Notes: generated by a model not told the origin, from the letters alone. Counted from the first letter of the stretch, positions 17,296 through 24,326 are shown. The stretch: DNA of 24,946 nucleotides from an uncultured Collinsella sp. (GCA_902490445.1 CABUDZ010000020.1:1-24946); one strand, 5' to 3'. Made by a program: numbers and translations.

Positions 17296-17311
17296 AAAAG
17301 GAGGAGGCAAG

Positions 17312-18235
17312 ATGAATCAGATCATTCTCGCATCTCATGGCGGCCTGGCCGCAGGCGCCAAAGACACGCTCGAGATGGTTCTCGGCGACGTGTCGAACGT
17401 CCACGTCGTGTCGCTTGCTCGTGACGACAAGGAGCCCATCACCAATAAGGTGGACGCCATGATCGCCACGTTTAACGCGGACGACACCGTCTATGTGCTG
17501 ACCGATATGCTCGGCAGCTCGGTCAACAACAACATGGTCGAGCTTTCCAAGAACGGCACGAAGTTCACGGTTGTTAGCGGTTTCAACATCCCGCTGGCGC
17601 TCACGCTCGCTATGAGCCCCGTCCCCGTCAAGGGTGCCGAGCTCGCGGCCCTCATCAACGAGGCCCGCACCGGTCTGACCAACCCCAACGCACCGGTCGA
17701 GGCCGCCGCGGCTCCCGCCAAGAAGGCCAAGGCGTCCCGTCACAGCTCCGGTCCCGCCAAGATCGTCCTCGCACGTCTTGACTACCGTCTGCTGCACGGC
17801 CAGGTCGTCTTTACCTGGACCACCAAGGTTCAGGCCGAGCGCATCATCGTCGTCGACAACGCTGCCGCCAACGATGACATCAAGAAGGGCGCTCTTAAGC
17901 TGGCCAAGCCCCAGGGCGTGCGCCTGAACGTCTTCACCGTCGAGCGTGCCCTCGCCAAGATGGACAAGCTCAACACCCTCGGCGAGCGCGTCATGTTCGT
18001 CTTTGGCAACACTGCCGAGATGCTGCAGTTCTGCCAGGGTTACAAGCTCGACGCCATCAACCTGGGCGCCACCGCCAACCACGACGGTGCCGATCAGGTC
18101 GGCGGCAAGGACAGCTCCGTCTTCCTCGACGCCAACCAGAAGGCCGACGTCAACCAGCTGCTCGACATGGGCATCAAGCTCTACGTCCAGCAGACCCCTA
18201 CGTATCAGAGCGTCGACATCGACGCCAAGCTGTAA
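17312..18235 (+). CDS. PTS mannose-family IIA-IIB fusion
   Basis: The 307-residue cytoplasmic protein has a IIA(Man) domain at about 1-125 and a IIB(Man/Sor) domain at about 148-307, joined by an Ala/Pro/Lys-rich linker (about 128-147). The IIA phosphorylation site is His9 in ILASHGG. The IIB site is His162 in RLDYRLLHGQV. The protein passes phosphate from HPr to the incoming sugar. It heads the A-B-C-D gene order typical of mannose, sorbose, fructosamine and glucoselysine PTSs. A strong AAGGAGG lies eight bases before the ATG, and a regulated promoter sits directly upstream. A short CAGGC-TTTT-GCCTG stem-loop (18241-18254) separates it from IIC. Substrate is inferred from the neighbouring FrlB-like genes. 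Confidence 0.95.
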   Translation: MNQIILASHGGLAAGAKDTLEMVLGDVSNVHVVSLARDDKEPITNKVDAMIATFNADDTVYVLTDMLGSSVNNNMVELSKNGTKFTVVSGFNIPLALTLAMSPVPVKGAELAALINEARTGLTNPNAPVEAAAAPAKKAKASRHSSGPAKIVLARLDYRLLHGQVVFTWTTKVQAERIIVVDNAAANDDIKKGALKLAKPQGVRLNVFTVERALAKMDKLNTLGERVMFVFGNTAEMLQFCQGYKLDAINLGATANHDGADQVGGKDSSVFLDANQKADVNQLLDMGIKLYVQQTPTYQSVDIDAKL

Positions 18236-18240
18236 TCAAC

Positions 18241-18254
18241 CAGGCTTTTGCCTG
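18241..18254 (+). repeat. Small intercistronic stem-loop between IIAB and IIC
   Basis: CAGGC and GCCTG form a 5-bp stem with a TTTT loop, just before the IIC ribosome site. It may affect message stability or translation of IIC. It is too small for termination. Confidence 0.35.
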
Positions 18255-18271
18255 ACTGAAAGGAGAAGGGT

Positions 18272-19066
18272 ATGAATACGTTCATCAGTGCGGTGCTCGT
18301 CGGCCTCGTCGGCGTGTTCTGCATGTGGGACTCCCGCCTGCTCGGCCGTCTTAACTTCGAGCAGCCCCTCGTTGGCGCTACGCTCGTCGGTCTGCTGCTG
18401 GGCGATGTGCCCACCGGCCTTGCCGTCGGTGCCGCCGTCGAGCTCGTGTCCATGGGCCTGGTGCAGGTCGGCGCCGCCGTTCCGCCCGATATGGTCCTGG
18501 GCGGCATCGTGGCCGCTGCCTTTGCGTGCCTGACCGATGCTTCCGCCGAGACTGCCATGACGATCGCCATCCCGGTCGCCGTCCTGGGTCAGCTCCTCGG
18601 CATCGTGTTCCGTTCCATCATCGCCGCCCTCACCCATGTGGCAGATAGCGCGATCGATAACGGAAAGTTCAAAACCGCCTACCGCATGCACATCTGCGCC
18701 GGCTCCGGTCTGTACGCTGTCATGTACTTCCTGCCGATCTTCCTCGCCGTCTTTGTTGGCACCGACCTGGTTCAGACCATCGTCAACATGGTTCCCGAGT
18801 GGCTGTCCACTGGTCTTAACGTTTCGACCAAGATCATGACCGCCTACGGCTTGGCCCTGCTGCTCACCATGATGATCAAGAAGGGTATGACTCCGTTCCT
18901 GTTCATCGGTTTCCTGCTCGCCGCTTACCTCAACCTGTCCGTCATCGCGGTCGCTCTGATCGGTGTGTGCCTGGCTGTCGTCTTCATGGGCTTCAAGTTC
19001 AACGGTTCCCATGCAGCCGCCGGTGTCGATTCCGACTACGATCCGCTCGAAGACGACGAAGACTAA
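18272..19066 (+). CDS. PTS mannose/sorbose-family IIC permease
   Basis: The 264-residue membrane protein has the IIC(Man/Sor) pattern. The N-terminus is hydrophobic (MNTFISAVLVGLVGVFCMWD), followed by GDVPTGLAVGAAVELVSMG and VGAAVPPDMVLGGIVAAAFA, then several further membrane helices. An acidic C-terminal tail ends DYDPLEDDED. With IID it forms the sugar channel in the inner membrane. GAAAGGAG lies six bases before the ATG. The IID gene follows 13 bases after the stop, so cotranslation is likely. Confidence 0.95.
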   Translation: MNTFISAVLVGLVGVFCMWDSRLLGRLNFEQPLVGATLVGLLLGDVPTGLAVGAAVELVSMGLVQVGAAVPPDMVLGGIVAAAFACLTDASAETAMTIAIPVAVLGQLLGIVFRSIIAALTHVADSAIDNGKFKTAYRMHICAGSGLYAVMYFLPIFLAVFVGTDLVQTIVNMVPEWLSTGLNVSTKIMTAYGLALLLTMMIKKGMTPFLFIGFLLAAYLNLSVIAVALIGVCLAVVFMGFKFNGSHAAAGVDSDYDPLEDDED

Positions 19067-19079
19067 GGAGGAACACACT

Positions 19080-19913
19080 ATGGCAACCGCAACCAAGGAC
19101 GTGTCCCTGAACAAGAAGGTCAGCCAGTTCTTCTGGCGCTCCTGGGCCATCCAGGCCTCTTGGAACTACGAGCGTCAGATGAACATGGGCTTCCTCTACG
19201 GCATGGTTCCCACGCTCGATCGCCTCTATCCGGACGAGTCCGACCCCAAGCAGCTCGCTGCTAAGAAAGAGGCTTACCACCGTCACATGGCGTTCTACAA
19301 CTGCACCCCGCAGACGAGCGCTTTCATCCTGGGCCTCTCCGCCTCCATGGAGGAGGAGTACGCCAAGGATCCCGAGAACTTCGACCCCGATTCGATCAAC
19401 GCGGTCAAGACCTCCCTCATGGGTCCGCTTTCCGGCATCGGTGACTCCTTCTTCCAGGGCACCATCCGCGTCATCGCCTTTGGTCTGGGCGTTCAGCTGG
19501 CTCAGCAGGGCTCCATCATGGGCCCGATCCTGGCTATGCTCATCTCCATCGTCCCCTCTGTGCTGATCACTTGGTTCGCAGCCAAGATGGGCTATCAGGG
19601 CGGCCACGAGTACCTGAGCAAGCTTCAGGGCGGCGACCTCATGGAGAAGCTCATGTATGTCTGCGGCATCGTGGGTCTTATGTCCGTGGGCGGCATGATC
19701 GCCACGCTGATCGGCGCCACCACCCCGCTGCAGTTCGCTGAGGGCACCGTCGTTATCCAGGACATCCTGGACGGCATGATGCCCCAGATGATCTCCCTTG
19801 GCCTCACCGGCCTTATGTACTGGCTCATCAAGAAGAACGTCAACACCGGTTGGCTTCTCGTGATCGCCATCGTGGGCGGCATCGCCCTCTCCGCGGCCGG
19901 CATCCTGGCCTAG
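19080..19913 (+). CDS. PTS mannose-family IID component
   Basis: The 277-residue protein matches IID(Man). It has the N-terminal amphipathic segment NKKVSQFFWRSWAIQASWNYERQ, then MGFLYGMVPTLDRLYP, then SLMGPLSGIGDSFFQGTIRVI, all family hallmarks. The C-terminal helices (WLLVIAIVGGIALSAAGILA) enter the membrane. IID partners IIC in substrate translocation. ATG 19080 has AAGGAGG overlapping the IIC stop. Further upstream in-frame codons lie inside the IIC gene and are not credible starts. It is followed by a GC-rich hairpin lacking a T-run. Confidence 0.95.
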   Translation: MATATKDVSLNKKVSQFFWRSWAIQASWNYERQMNMGFLYGMVPTLDRLYPDESDPKQLAAKKEAYHRHMAFYNCTPQTSAFILGLSASMEEEYAKDPENFDPDSINAVKTSLMGPLSGIGDSFFQGTIRVIAFGLGVQLAQQGSIMGPILAMLISIVPSVLITWFAAKMGYQGGHEYLSKLQGGDLMEKLMYVCGIVGLMSVGGMIATLIGATTPLQFAEGTVVIQDILDGMMPQMISLGLTGLMYWLIKKNVNTGWLLVIAIVGGIALSAAGILA

Positions 19914-19947
19914 TCGCGACCAAGCGTCTAACCGCTTTCCCCCGGGG

Positions 19948-19980
19948 GCCTGCCTGGCATCCCATACCCCAGGCAGGCTT
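19948..19980 (+). terminator. Hairpin after the PTS IID gene, weak terminator or attenuator
   Basis: GCCTGCCTGG (19948-19957) pairs with CCAGGCAGGC (19969-19978), with an 11-nt loop and only TT following. The weak T-run may allow read-through into the second SIS gene, lowering its expression relative to the PTS genes. Confidence 0.55.
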
Positions 19981-19990
19981 CCATCCCTAA

Positions 19991-20021
19991 ATGTGTCAAA
20001 GGGACAGTTCCTTTGTCACAT
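19991..20021. repeat. GGGACAG-core element, copy C
   Basis: Arms 19991-20003 and 20009-20021 (ATGTGTCAAAGG / CCTTTGTCACAT) pair with one T/T mismatch around GGGACAGTTCC. This matches the core and architecture of the elements at 13830 and 21206. It lies in the 198-nt gap between IID and the second SIS gene; no gene is seen there. Confidence 0.65.
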
Positions 20022-20111
20022 CCTCAACGGGCCGGCGACTCGGTCCAAATCACGGTAACCCTGCGAGCGTCCGGCAAAGTGGCGCCGCAAAAATCGAAAG
20101 GAATGTGTCAG

Positions 20112-21095
20112 ATGTACGAGATCGACCTTAACCTCCCTAAGCAGATCGTCGCTGACGTCCTGTCCAACCACGAGATCCACAGCGTCGCCTTCGTCGGCTG
20201 CGGTGCCTCCATGTCCGACCTTTACCCCGCCAAGTACTTCCTGGCCAACAACACGGACAAGCTGAACGTTCAGATCTTCACCGCTAACGAGTTCAACTAC
20301 GACACGCCTTCCTGGGTCAACGAGCACACCTTCGTGATCACCTGCTCCCTCGGTGGCTCCACGCCCGAGACCGTCGAGGCCAACAAGACCGCCAAGAAGC
20401 ACAACTGCCCGGTCGTCTCCCTCACCAACAAGGCTGGCTCCGCTCTGACCGTCGACGCCGACCACGTCATCGTTCACGGCTTCCACGCCAACTACGCTGC
20501 CAAGTGCGAGAAGCCCGGCTATGCCATCGCTCTTGCTCTCGAGATCCTTCAGCAGACCGAGGGCTATGACCACTACGAGGACATGATCACCGGCCTCACC
20601 AACGTTTTCGATCTCTGCGAGAACGCCGCTCAGCACTGCAAGAAGCTCGCCAAGAAGTTCGCCGAGGACTTCAAGGACGACAAGATGATCTACTTCATGG
20701 CTTCCGGTGCCTCCGAGAAGATGGCTTATTCTCACGCCGCCTTCCTGTTCACCGAGATGCAGTGGATCGACGCCGCCGCCTACAACACCGGCGAGTACTT
20801 CCACGGCCCGTTTGAGGTTTCCACCGAGGGTAAGCCCTACGTCTTCTTCATGTCCGATGGCGCCACCCGTCCGATGGACGCCCGCGCCCTCACCTTCCTT
20901 GAGCGCATGGGCGCCAAGGTCGCTCTGATCGACTCCAAGGACTACGGCCTGGCTGACGCCGTGCCCGCGAGCGTCATCACCTACTTCAACCCGCTGCTGC
21001 ACCTCGCCGTTATGCGCGAGTACGGCAACCAGATCGCCGAGGCCCGTCAGCACCCGCTGACCATGCGTCGCTACATGTGGAAGCTTTCCTACTAA
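20112..21095 (+). CDS. SIS-domain sugar-phosphate enzyme, FrlB-like deglycase candidate (second copy)
   Basis: The 327-residue protein is a paralogue of the one at 14793-15785. It has AFVGCGASMSDLYPAKYF near 26-43 and CSLGGSTPETVEANK near 78-92 in the first SIS module. The NTGEYFHGPFE motif (Glu228, His231) is in the second, and the C-terminus is LTMRRYMWKLSY. The Glu-x-x-His-Gly-Pro sequence is the normal FrlB-like form. Expected role: deglycation of the PTS-phosphorylated substrate to sugar phosphate plus amine; an isomerase is the alternative. ATG 20112 is preferred over 20103, because AAAGGA abuts 20103 but lies nine bases before 20112. Phenylalanine codons are almost all TTC, pointing to high expression. 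A strong terminator follows. Confidence 0.87.
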   Translation: MYEIDLNLPKQIVADVLSNHEIHSVAFVGCGASMSDLYPAKYFLANNTDKLNVQIFTANEFNYDTPSWVNEHTFVITCSLGGSTPETVEANKTAKKHNCPVVSLTNKAGSALTVDADHVIVHGFHANYAAKCEKPGYAIALALEILQQTEGYDHYEDMITGLTNVFDLCENAAQHCKKLAKKFAEDFKDDKMIYFMASGASEKMAYSHAAFLFTEMQWIDAAAYNTGEYFHGPFEVSTEGKPYVFFMSDGATRPMDARALTFLERMGAKVALIDSKDYGLADAVPASVITYFNPLLHLAVMREYGNQIAEARQHPLTMRRYMWKLSY

Positions 21096-21129
21096 TCACA
21101 AGTAAGTAGACCTTACGGGTTGATTGAGA

Positions 21130-21161
21130 GGGGATGGGGTTTGCGCCCCGTCCCCTTTTTT
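21130..21161 (+). terminator. Intrinsic terminator after the second SIS gene
   Basis: GGGGATGGGG (21130-21139) pairs with CCCCGTCCCC (21146-21155), including one T-G pair, followed by T6. It should end the PTS/SIS transcript before the HAD gene. Confidence 0.9.
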
Positions 21162-21205
21162 GCTCTGGGGAGGGTGCGTCTGTCGCGTCACAAAGCCCCA
21201 GATAA

Positions 21206-21242
21206 AACCTACCAAAACAAACCTGTCCCTTTTTGGCAGGTG
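21206..21242. repeat. GGGACAG-core element, copy B
   Basis: This 37-bp element (AACCTACCA ... TGGCAGGTG around AAACCTGTCCCT) matches copy A at 13830-13866 in the opposite orientation at 30 of 37 positions. It ends just before the HAD ribosome site and therefore forms part of that gene's 5' region. Confidence 0.75.
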
Positions 21243-21255
21243 GGAGGAGATGCGT

Positions 21256-21885
21256 ATGATCAAGGCGATGCTGTTTGATATGGACGGCGTGCTGGTCGAT
21301 ACTGAGTGGTTCTACAACCGTCGCCGCGTGGCGTTTATGGAGGAGAAGGGGTTCCACTTTGACGAGATCCCCGATCTTTCGGGGTCTAACGAGCCCGCCA
21401 TTTGGAAGGCGCTGGTGCCCGACGATGTTGAGCTGCGCGAGCGCCTGCGCGTGGAGTACAAGCAGGTCTACAGCCCGGACCACCCCGTTCCGTATGCCGA
21501 TCTGCTCAACGAGCAGACGGAGCCGGTGATGCGTGAGCTGCACGAGCGCGGCGTGAAGTGTGCCATCGCGAGCTCGTCCTATCGCGAGCTCATTGACGAG
21601 CTGGTAGAGATTGCCGGTATCGCCGACGTGCTGGACTACACCATCAGCGGTCACGAGTGCAGTGCGTTTAAGCCCGACCCCGAGATCTACCTGCGTGCCA
21701 TGGAGGCGCTGGGGGTGGAGCCTGCCGAGTGCCTGGTTATCGAGGACTCGCCGTTGGGCATCGAGGCCGGCAAGCGTTCCGGCGCCCGCGTCCTGGCGCT
21801 GCGTCCGCACGAGGGCGTCAACCTGGATCAGTCCGCCGCCGACACCATCATCGACAACTTGGCCGACATTTTGGCCGCTTTGTAG
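21256..21885 (+). CDS. HAD-superfamily phosphatase/phosphomutase, beta-phosphoglucomutase-like
   Basis: The 209-residue protein has all four HAD motifs. Nucleophile Asp8 and general acid Asp10 lie in FDMDGVLVDTE, Ser in AIASSSYREL (about 103-112), Lys139 in FKPDPEIY, and the Mg-binding acidic pair in VIEDSPLGIEAGK (163-164). A four-helix cap of subclass IA lies between motifs I and II. Such proteins dephosphorylate small sugar phosphates or interconvert glucose-1- and glucose-6-phosphate. The start is ATG 21256, eight bases after GGGAGG; ATG 21250 is too close to that site. It is separated from the SIS gene by a terminator and element B, so it may not be part of the PTS operon despite a plausible link to sugar-phosphate handling. 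Confidence 0.88.
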   Translation: MIKAMLFDMDGVLVDTEWFYNRRRVAFMEEKGFHFDEIPDLSGSNEPAIWKALVPDDVELRERLRVEYKQVYSPDHPVPYADLLNEQTEPVMRELHERGVKCAIASSSYRELIDELVEIAGIADVLDYTISGHECSAFKPDPEIYLRAMEALGVEPAECLVIEDSPLGIEAGKRSGARVLALRPHEGVNLDQSAADTIIDNLADILAAL

Positions 21886-21982
21886 CGTCAATCCACCGCG
21901 AGAAGTACGGATTCACGCGTCTTTTGATGCGGATGGGCTTAATTTGGCTTCGATTTGGGCCCGTTTGGCTTCGACTCAGACT

Positions 21983-22102
21983 AAGTGAGTAGACTTTTTG
22001 GCGCAGGCCGAGCACAAAGCGTTTCTGCCTTAGTAAAACCGCAGGTCACAGAGGTGGCTGTTATTGGCTGTGCTCGGCAGGACGCGAAAAGTCTACTCAC
22101 TT
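21983..22102. repeat. 120-bp interrupted palindromic element
   Basis: The ends AAGTGAGTAGACTTTT (21983-21998) and its exact complement (22087-22102) are followed inward by a second matched block, GCCGAGCACA (22007-22016) and TGTGCTCGGC (22069-22078). About 50 bp remain in the centre. No transposase is present, and the central part has no credible reading frame. The arrangement resembles a MITE or a large RNA hairpin. It occupies most of the 355-nt gap between the HAD and YitT-family genes. Confidence 0.75.
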
Positions 22103-22163
22103 GGAATTTTGCCCTTTGGTCGTGGGCTTGCTTGTCCCGTTTTGGTTGTCGAGAGAGGGTGAA

Positions 22164-22195
22164 TTGAAGCGCCCTCTGTCGCTCCATGCTACAAT
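22164..22195 (+). promoter_or_regulatory. Candidate promoter of the YitT-family gene
   Basis: TACAAT (22190-22195) is a good -10 match 46 bases before the start codon. TTGAAG (22164-22169) is the best -35, but the 20-bp spacer is long. Confidence 0.35.
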
Positions 22196-22240
22196 CGCCG
22201 GCATGCCCCACAACTACATCTGCCTTCGAAGGGAGCCTCC

Positions 22241-23248
22241 GTGGCGAACGCCATCGATCAGCTCACGGACCGCGTGCTCGTGCTCGGCCGCCTCACCATC
22301 GTCCGCCGCGCCATTACTGCCGTGGCGGTCACAATTTCCGCCGTTCTCCAGACATTTCTGATCCAGGCGTTCATTCAGCCCGCCGATCTGCTTCCGAGCG
22401 GTCTTACCGGCGTCGCGGTCCTGCTCGATCGCGTTACCTCGCTGGGAGGCGTTCACATCGACATCTCGCTCGGTATGCTCGCGCTCAACATCCCCGTGGC
22501 GCTCCTATGCTGGAGCGGCATCAGCAAGCGCTTCGTCATCTTCTCGATGATGCAGGTCGTGCTCTCGTCGCTGTTTCTCAACGTCTTTCACTTCGCGCCG
22601 TTTTTGGGCGACAAGATCATGCTCATTATTTTTGGCGGCGTGGTCTCGGGTCTGGGCGCTGCCATCGCGCTCAAGTCCGGCGCATCCACTGGCGGCACCG
22701 ACTTTATCGCGCTGTGGGTCTCCAATCACACGGGCAAGACCATCTGGGGCGTCATCTTTGGTTTCAACTGCTTTATCCTGGCGATCTTTGGTTTTATGTT
22801 TGGCTGGGACAAGGCGGCGTATTCCATCGTGTTCCAGTTTATTTCGACCAAGACCATCGACAGTTTCTATCGTCGCTACGATCGCGTGACGCTGCAGATC
22901 ACGACGCGTAAGGCGGACGAGGTCATGACTGCCTACGTAAACCATTTTCAGCACGGCATTAGCTGCGCCGAGGTCGTCGGCGGATACAGCCGCGAAAAGA
23001 TGTACCTGCTGAACACCGTTGTCTCGACCTACGAGAGCCAGGACATTATCAAGCTGGTGTGCGACGTTGATCCCGGCGCCGTGATCAACGTGTTCCACAC
23101 GCTCAACTTTGTGGGCGGCTGGTGGGGCGGCCATGTCGACGAGCCCATGCCTACGGCCGTACCCGATCCCGACAAGCCCGCGCGCATGGCCAGCAGGCAG
23201 GCCCGTCTGCACGACCAGGAAAGCTTGCAGCAGGACGACGGCAAGTAA
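22241..23248 (+). CDS. YitT family membrane protein (DUF161/DUF2179)
   Basis: The 335-residue protein has five or six hydrophobic segments over about residues 20-205 (for example VRRAITAVAVTISAVLQTFLI and IMLIIFGGVVSGLGAAIAL). The GASTGGTDFIA motif is typical of the YitT family. A C-terminal DUF2179-type domain follows (about 215-295, with ISCAEVVGGYSREKMYLLNTVVS). About 40 polar residues extend beyond it. Transported substrate or function is unknown for the family. The start is GTG 22241, preceded by GAAGGGA; no ATG gives a full first membrane segment. It stands alone between a palindromic element and the second gntR gene. Confidence 0.9.
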   Translation: MANAIDQLTDRVLVLGRLTIVRRAITAVAVTISAVLQTFLIQAFIQPADLLPSGLTGVAVLLDRVTSLGGVHIDISLGMLALNIPVALLCWSGISKRFVIFSMMQVVLSSLFLNVFHFAPFLGDKIMLIIFGGVVSGLGAAIALKSGASTGGTDFIALWVSNHTGKTIWGVIFGFNCFILAIFGFMFGWDKAAYSIVFQFISTKTIDSFYRRYDRVTLQITTRKADEVMTAYVNHFQHGISCAEVVGGYSREKMYLLNTVVSTYESQDIIKLVCDVDPGAVINVFHTLNFVGGWWGGHVDEPMPTAVPDPDKPARMASRQARLHDQESLQQDDGK

Positions 23249-23303
23249 AGATTTGCTGTATGCGGTGTATCGTTTTATCAAACTAAGGTAACATATAAAA
23301 AGA

Positions 23304-23327
23304 CGTTATATACGTATTAGTTATTTC
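23304..23327. promoter_or_regulatory. CGTTATA-type site upstream of the second gntR gene
   Basis: GACGTTATA (23302-23310) is followed by ACGTATTAGTTAT in an AT-rich 104-nt leader. The same CGTTATA half-site lies at the PTS promoter and, inverted, before the EamA gene, suggesting autoregulation by the adjacent GntR protein. Confidence 0.5.
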
Positions 23328-23352
23328 GATATTTTGATAAGAGTGATCAGAT

Positions 23353-24072
23353 ATGCCAGCGCCCAAAAATGCACCGCTTTACCAGCAGATTTACGACGAG
23401 ATCAAGGAAGCGATCGAGAAAGGTGTTTATGCACCTAAGGAGCGCATCCCGTCCGAGCTTGAGCTTGCCGAGCAGTACGAGGTGAGCCGCATTACGGTGC
23501 GTCGCGCCGTCGAGGAGCTGTGCTCCGATGGCTACCTGGTTAAGCAGCAGGGCCGCGGCACCTTTGTCTCCACGCCGCACATCAATCGCCAGTTCCATGC
23601 TTCGACGCTGCAGACGTTTACTGCGTTGTGTGCCGACAATGGCATGAAGGCCGGCGCGCACGTGGTCGATCGCCAGATTGTGCCGGCGCGCCAAAACGAG
23701 ATGGAATTCTTTGGTCTGCAGAAGGATGCGCTGCTGCTGCATATTAAGCGCGTGCGCACGGCCGACGGCGAGCCCATCTTTGAGGAAAACATCTTTGTGC
23801 CGTTTGACGCCTACCGTGAGCTGTTGACGGCCGATCTTGAGGACAAGTCGATTTTTGCCGAGGTCGAGCGTGTTGGCGGAACGCCGATTGTCTCGGTTGG
23901 CTACCGCACGGTCGAGGCCGTTCGCGCCAATGCCGAGCAGGCAGCAGAGCTGGGCATCGCCCCGCACGATCCGCTGCTCAATCTGCGCGCCGGCTTTACC
24001 GGCCCCAATGGCGAGCCGGTCCTGATGGGTAAGCAGTACTACGTGGGATCGCGCTACGTTATGGTGATGTAG
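23353..24072 (+). CDS. GntR family regulator with UTRA domain (second copy)
   Basis: The 239-residue protein has the GntR winged helix at about 8-75 (YQQIYDEIKEAIEKGVY, IPSELELAEQYEVSRITVRRAVEEL, QGRGTFVS), then a UTRA domain (about 95-235) with DGEPIFEENIFVPFDAY and a C-terminal GSRYVMVM strand. It is a distant paralogue of the protein encoded at 13865-14587. The CGTTATA site in its own leader and at the PTS and EamA promoters suggests it is the local PTS regulator, though it sits 3 kb downstream of the operon. The ligand may be a phosphorylated product of PTS uptake. The ATG at 23353 has only a weak GTGATCAG site upstream. The stop is followed by a GC-rich hairpin. Confidence 0.92.
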   Translation: MPAPKNAPLYQQIYDEIKEAIEKGVYAPKERIPSELELAEQYEVSRITVRRAVEELCSDGYLVKQQGRGTFVSTPHINRQFHASTLQTFTALCADNGMKAGAHVVDRQIVPARQNEMEFFGLQKDALLLHIKRVRTADGEPIFEENIFVPFDAYRELLTADLEDKSIFAEVERVGGTPIVSVGYRTVEAVRANAEQAAELGIAPHDPLLNLRAGFTGPNGEPVLMGKQYYVGSRYVMVM

Positions 24073-24077
24073 CTCTA

Positions 24078-24164
24078 GTTGCGCGGTTTTCCAAACCGCG
24101 CAACGGCTCGACGCTGCGCCTTTGGTTCCGCCGTTCTGACGAACGGCGGACCGGTCGACGCTGC
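24078..24164. repeat. Two hairpins, each followed by TCGACGCTGC
   Basis: A perfect 12-bp stem (GTTGCGCGGTTT, 24078-24089 with 24093-24104, 3-nt loop) is followed by TCGACGCTGC at 24108-24117. A perfect 10-bp stem (TCCGCCGTTC, 24127-24136 with 24141-24150, 4-nt loop) is followed by the same ten bases at 24155-24164. The first hairpin directly follows the gntR stop and may end its message, though there is no T-run. No gene is seen in 24073-24363. Confidence 0.65.
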
Positions 24165-24239
24165 AAGCCCGCCAGAGCGGCAATCTGCCTTTCAACTTCG
24201 GCGGCATGACCAGAAGTTTTGTTCCGTCGTTCTAACGGT

Positions 24240-24266
24240 AGTCATTGGGGACAGACTTAAATGACT
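24240..24266. repeat. GGGACAG-core element, copy E
   Basis: AGTCATT (24240-24246) and AATGACT (24260-24266) form a perfect 7-bp inverted repeat around GGGGACAGACTTA. The core and layout match the other GGGACAG elements of the window. Confidence 0.6.
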
Positions 24267-24326
24267 GCCCTTTGGACCGCGTTGTCCGTGACTGGCGGCA
24301 GCTCGGCGCCGGTCCGCGTGGCGGCG

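Noticed and set aside
13830..24266. CRISPR array
   Set aside because: The GGGACAG elements are few, unevenly spaced by kilobases and in both orientations; no cas gene is present.
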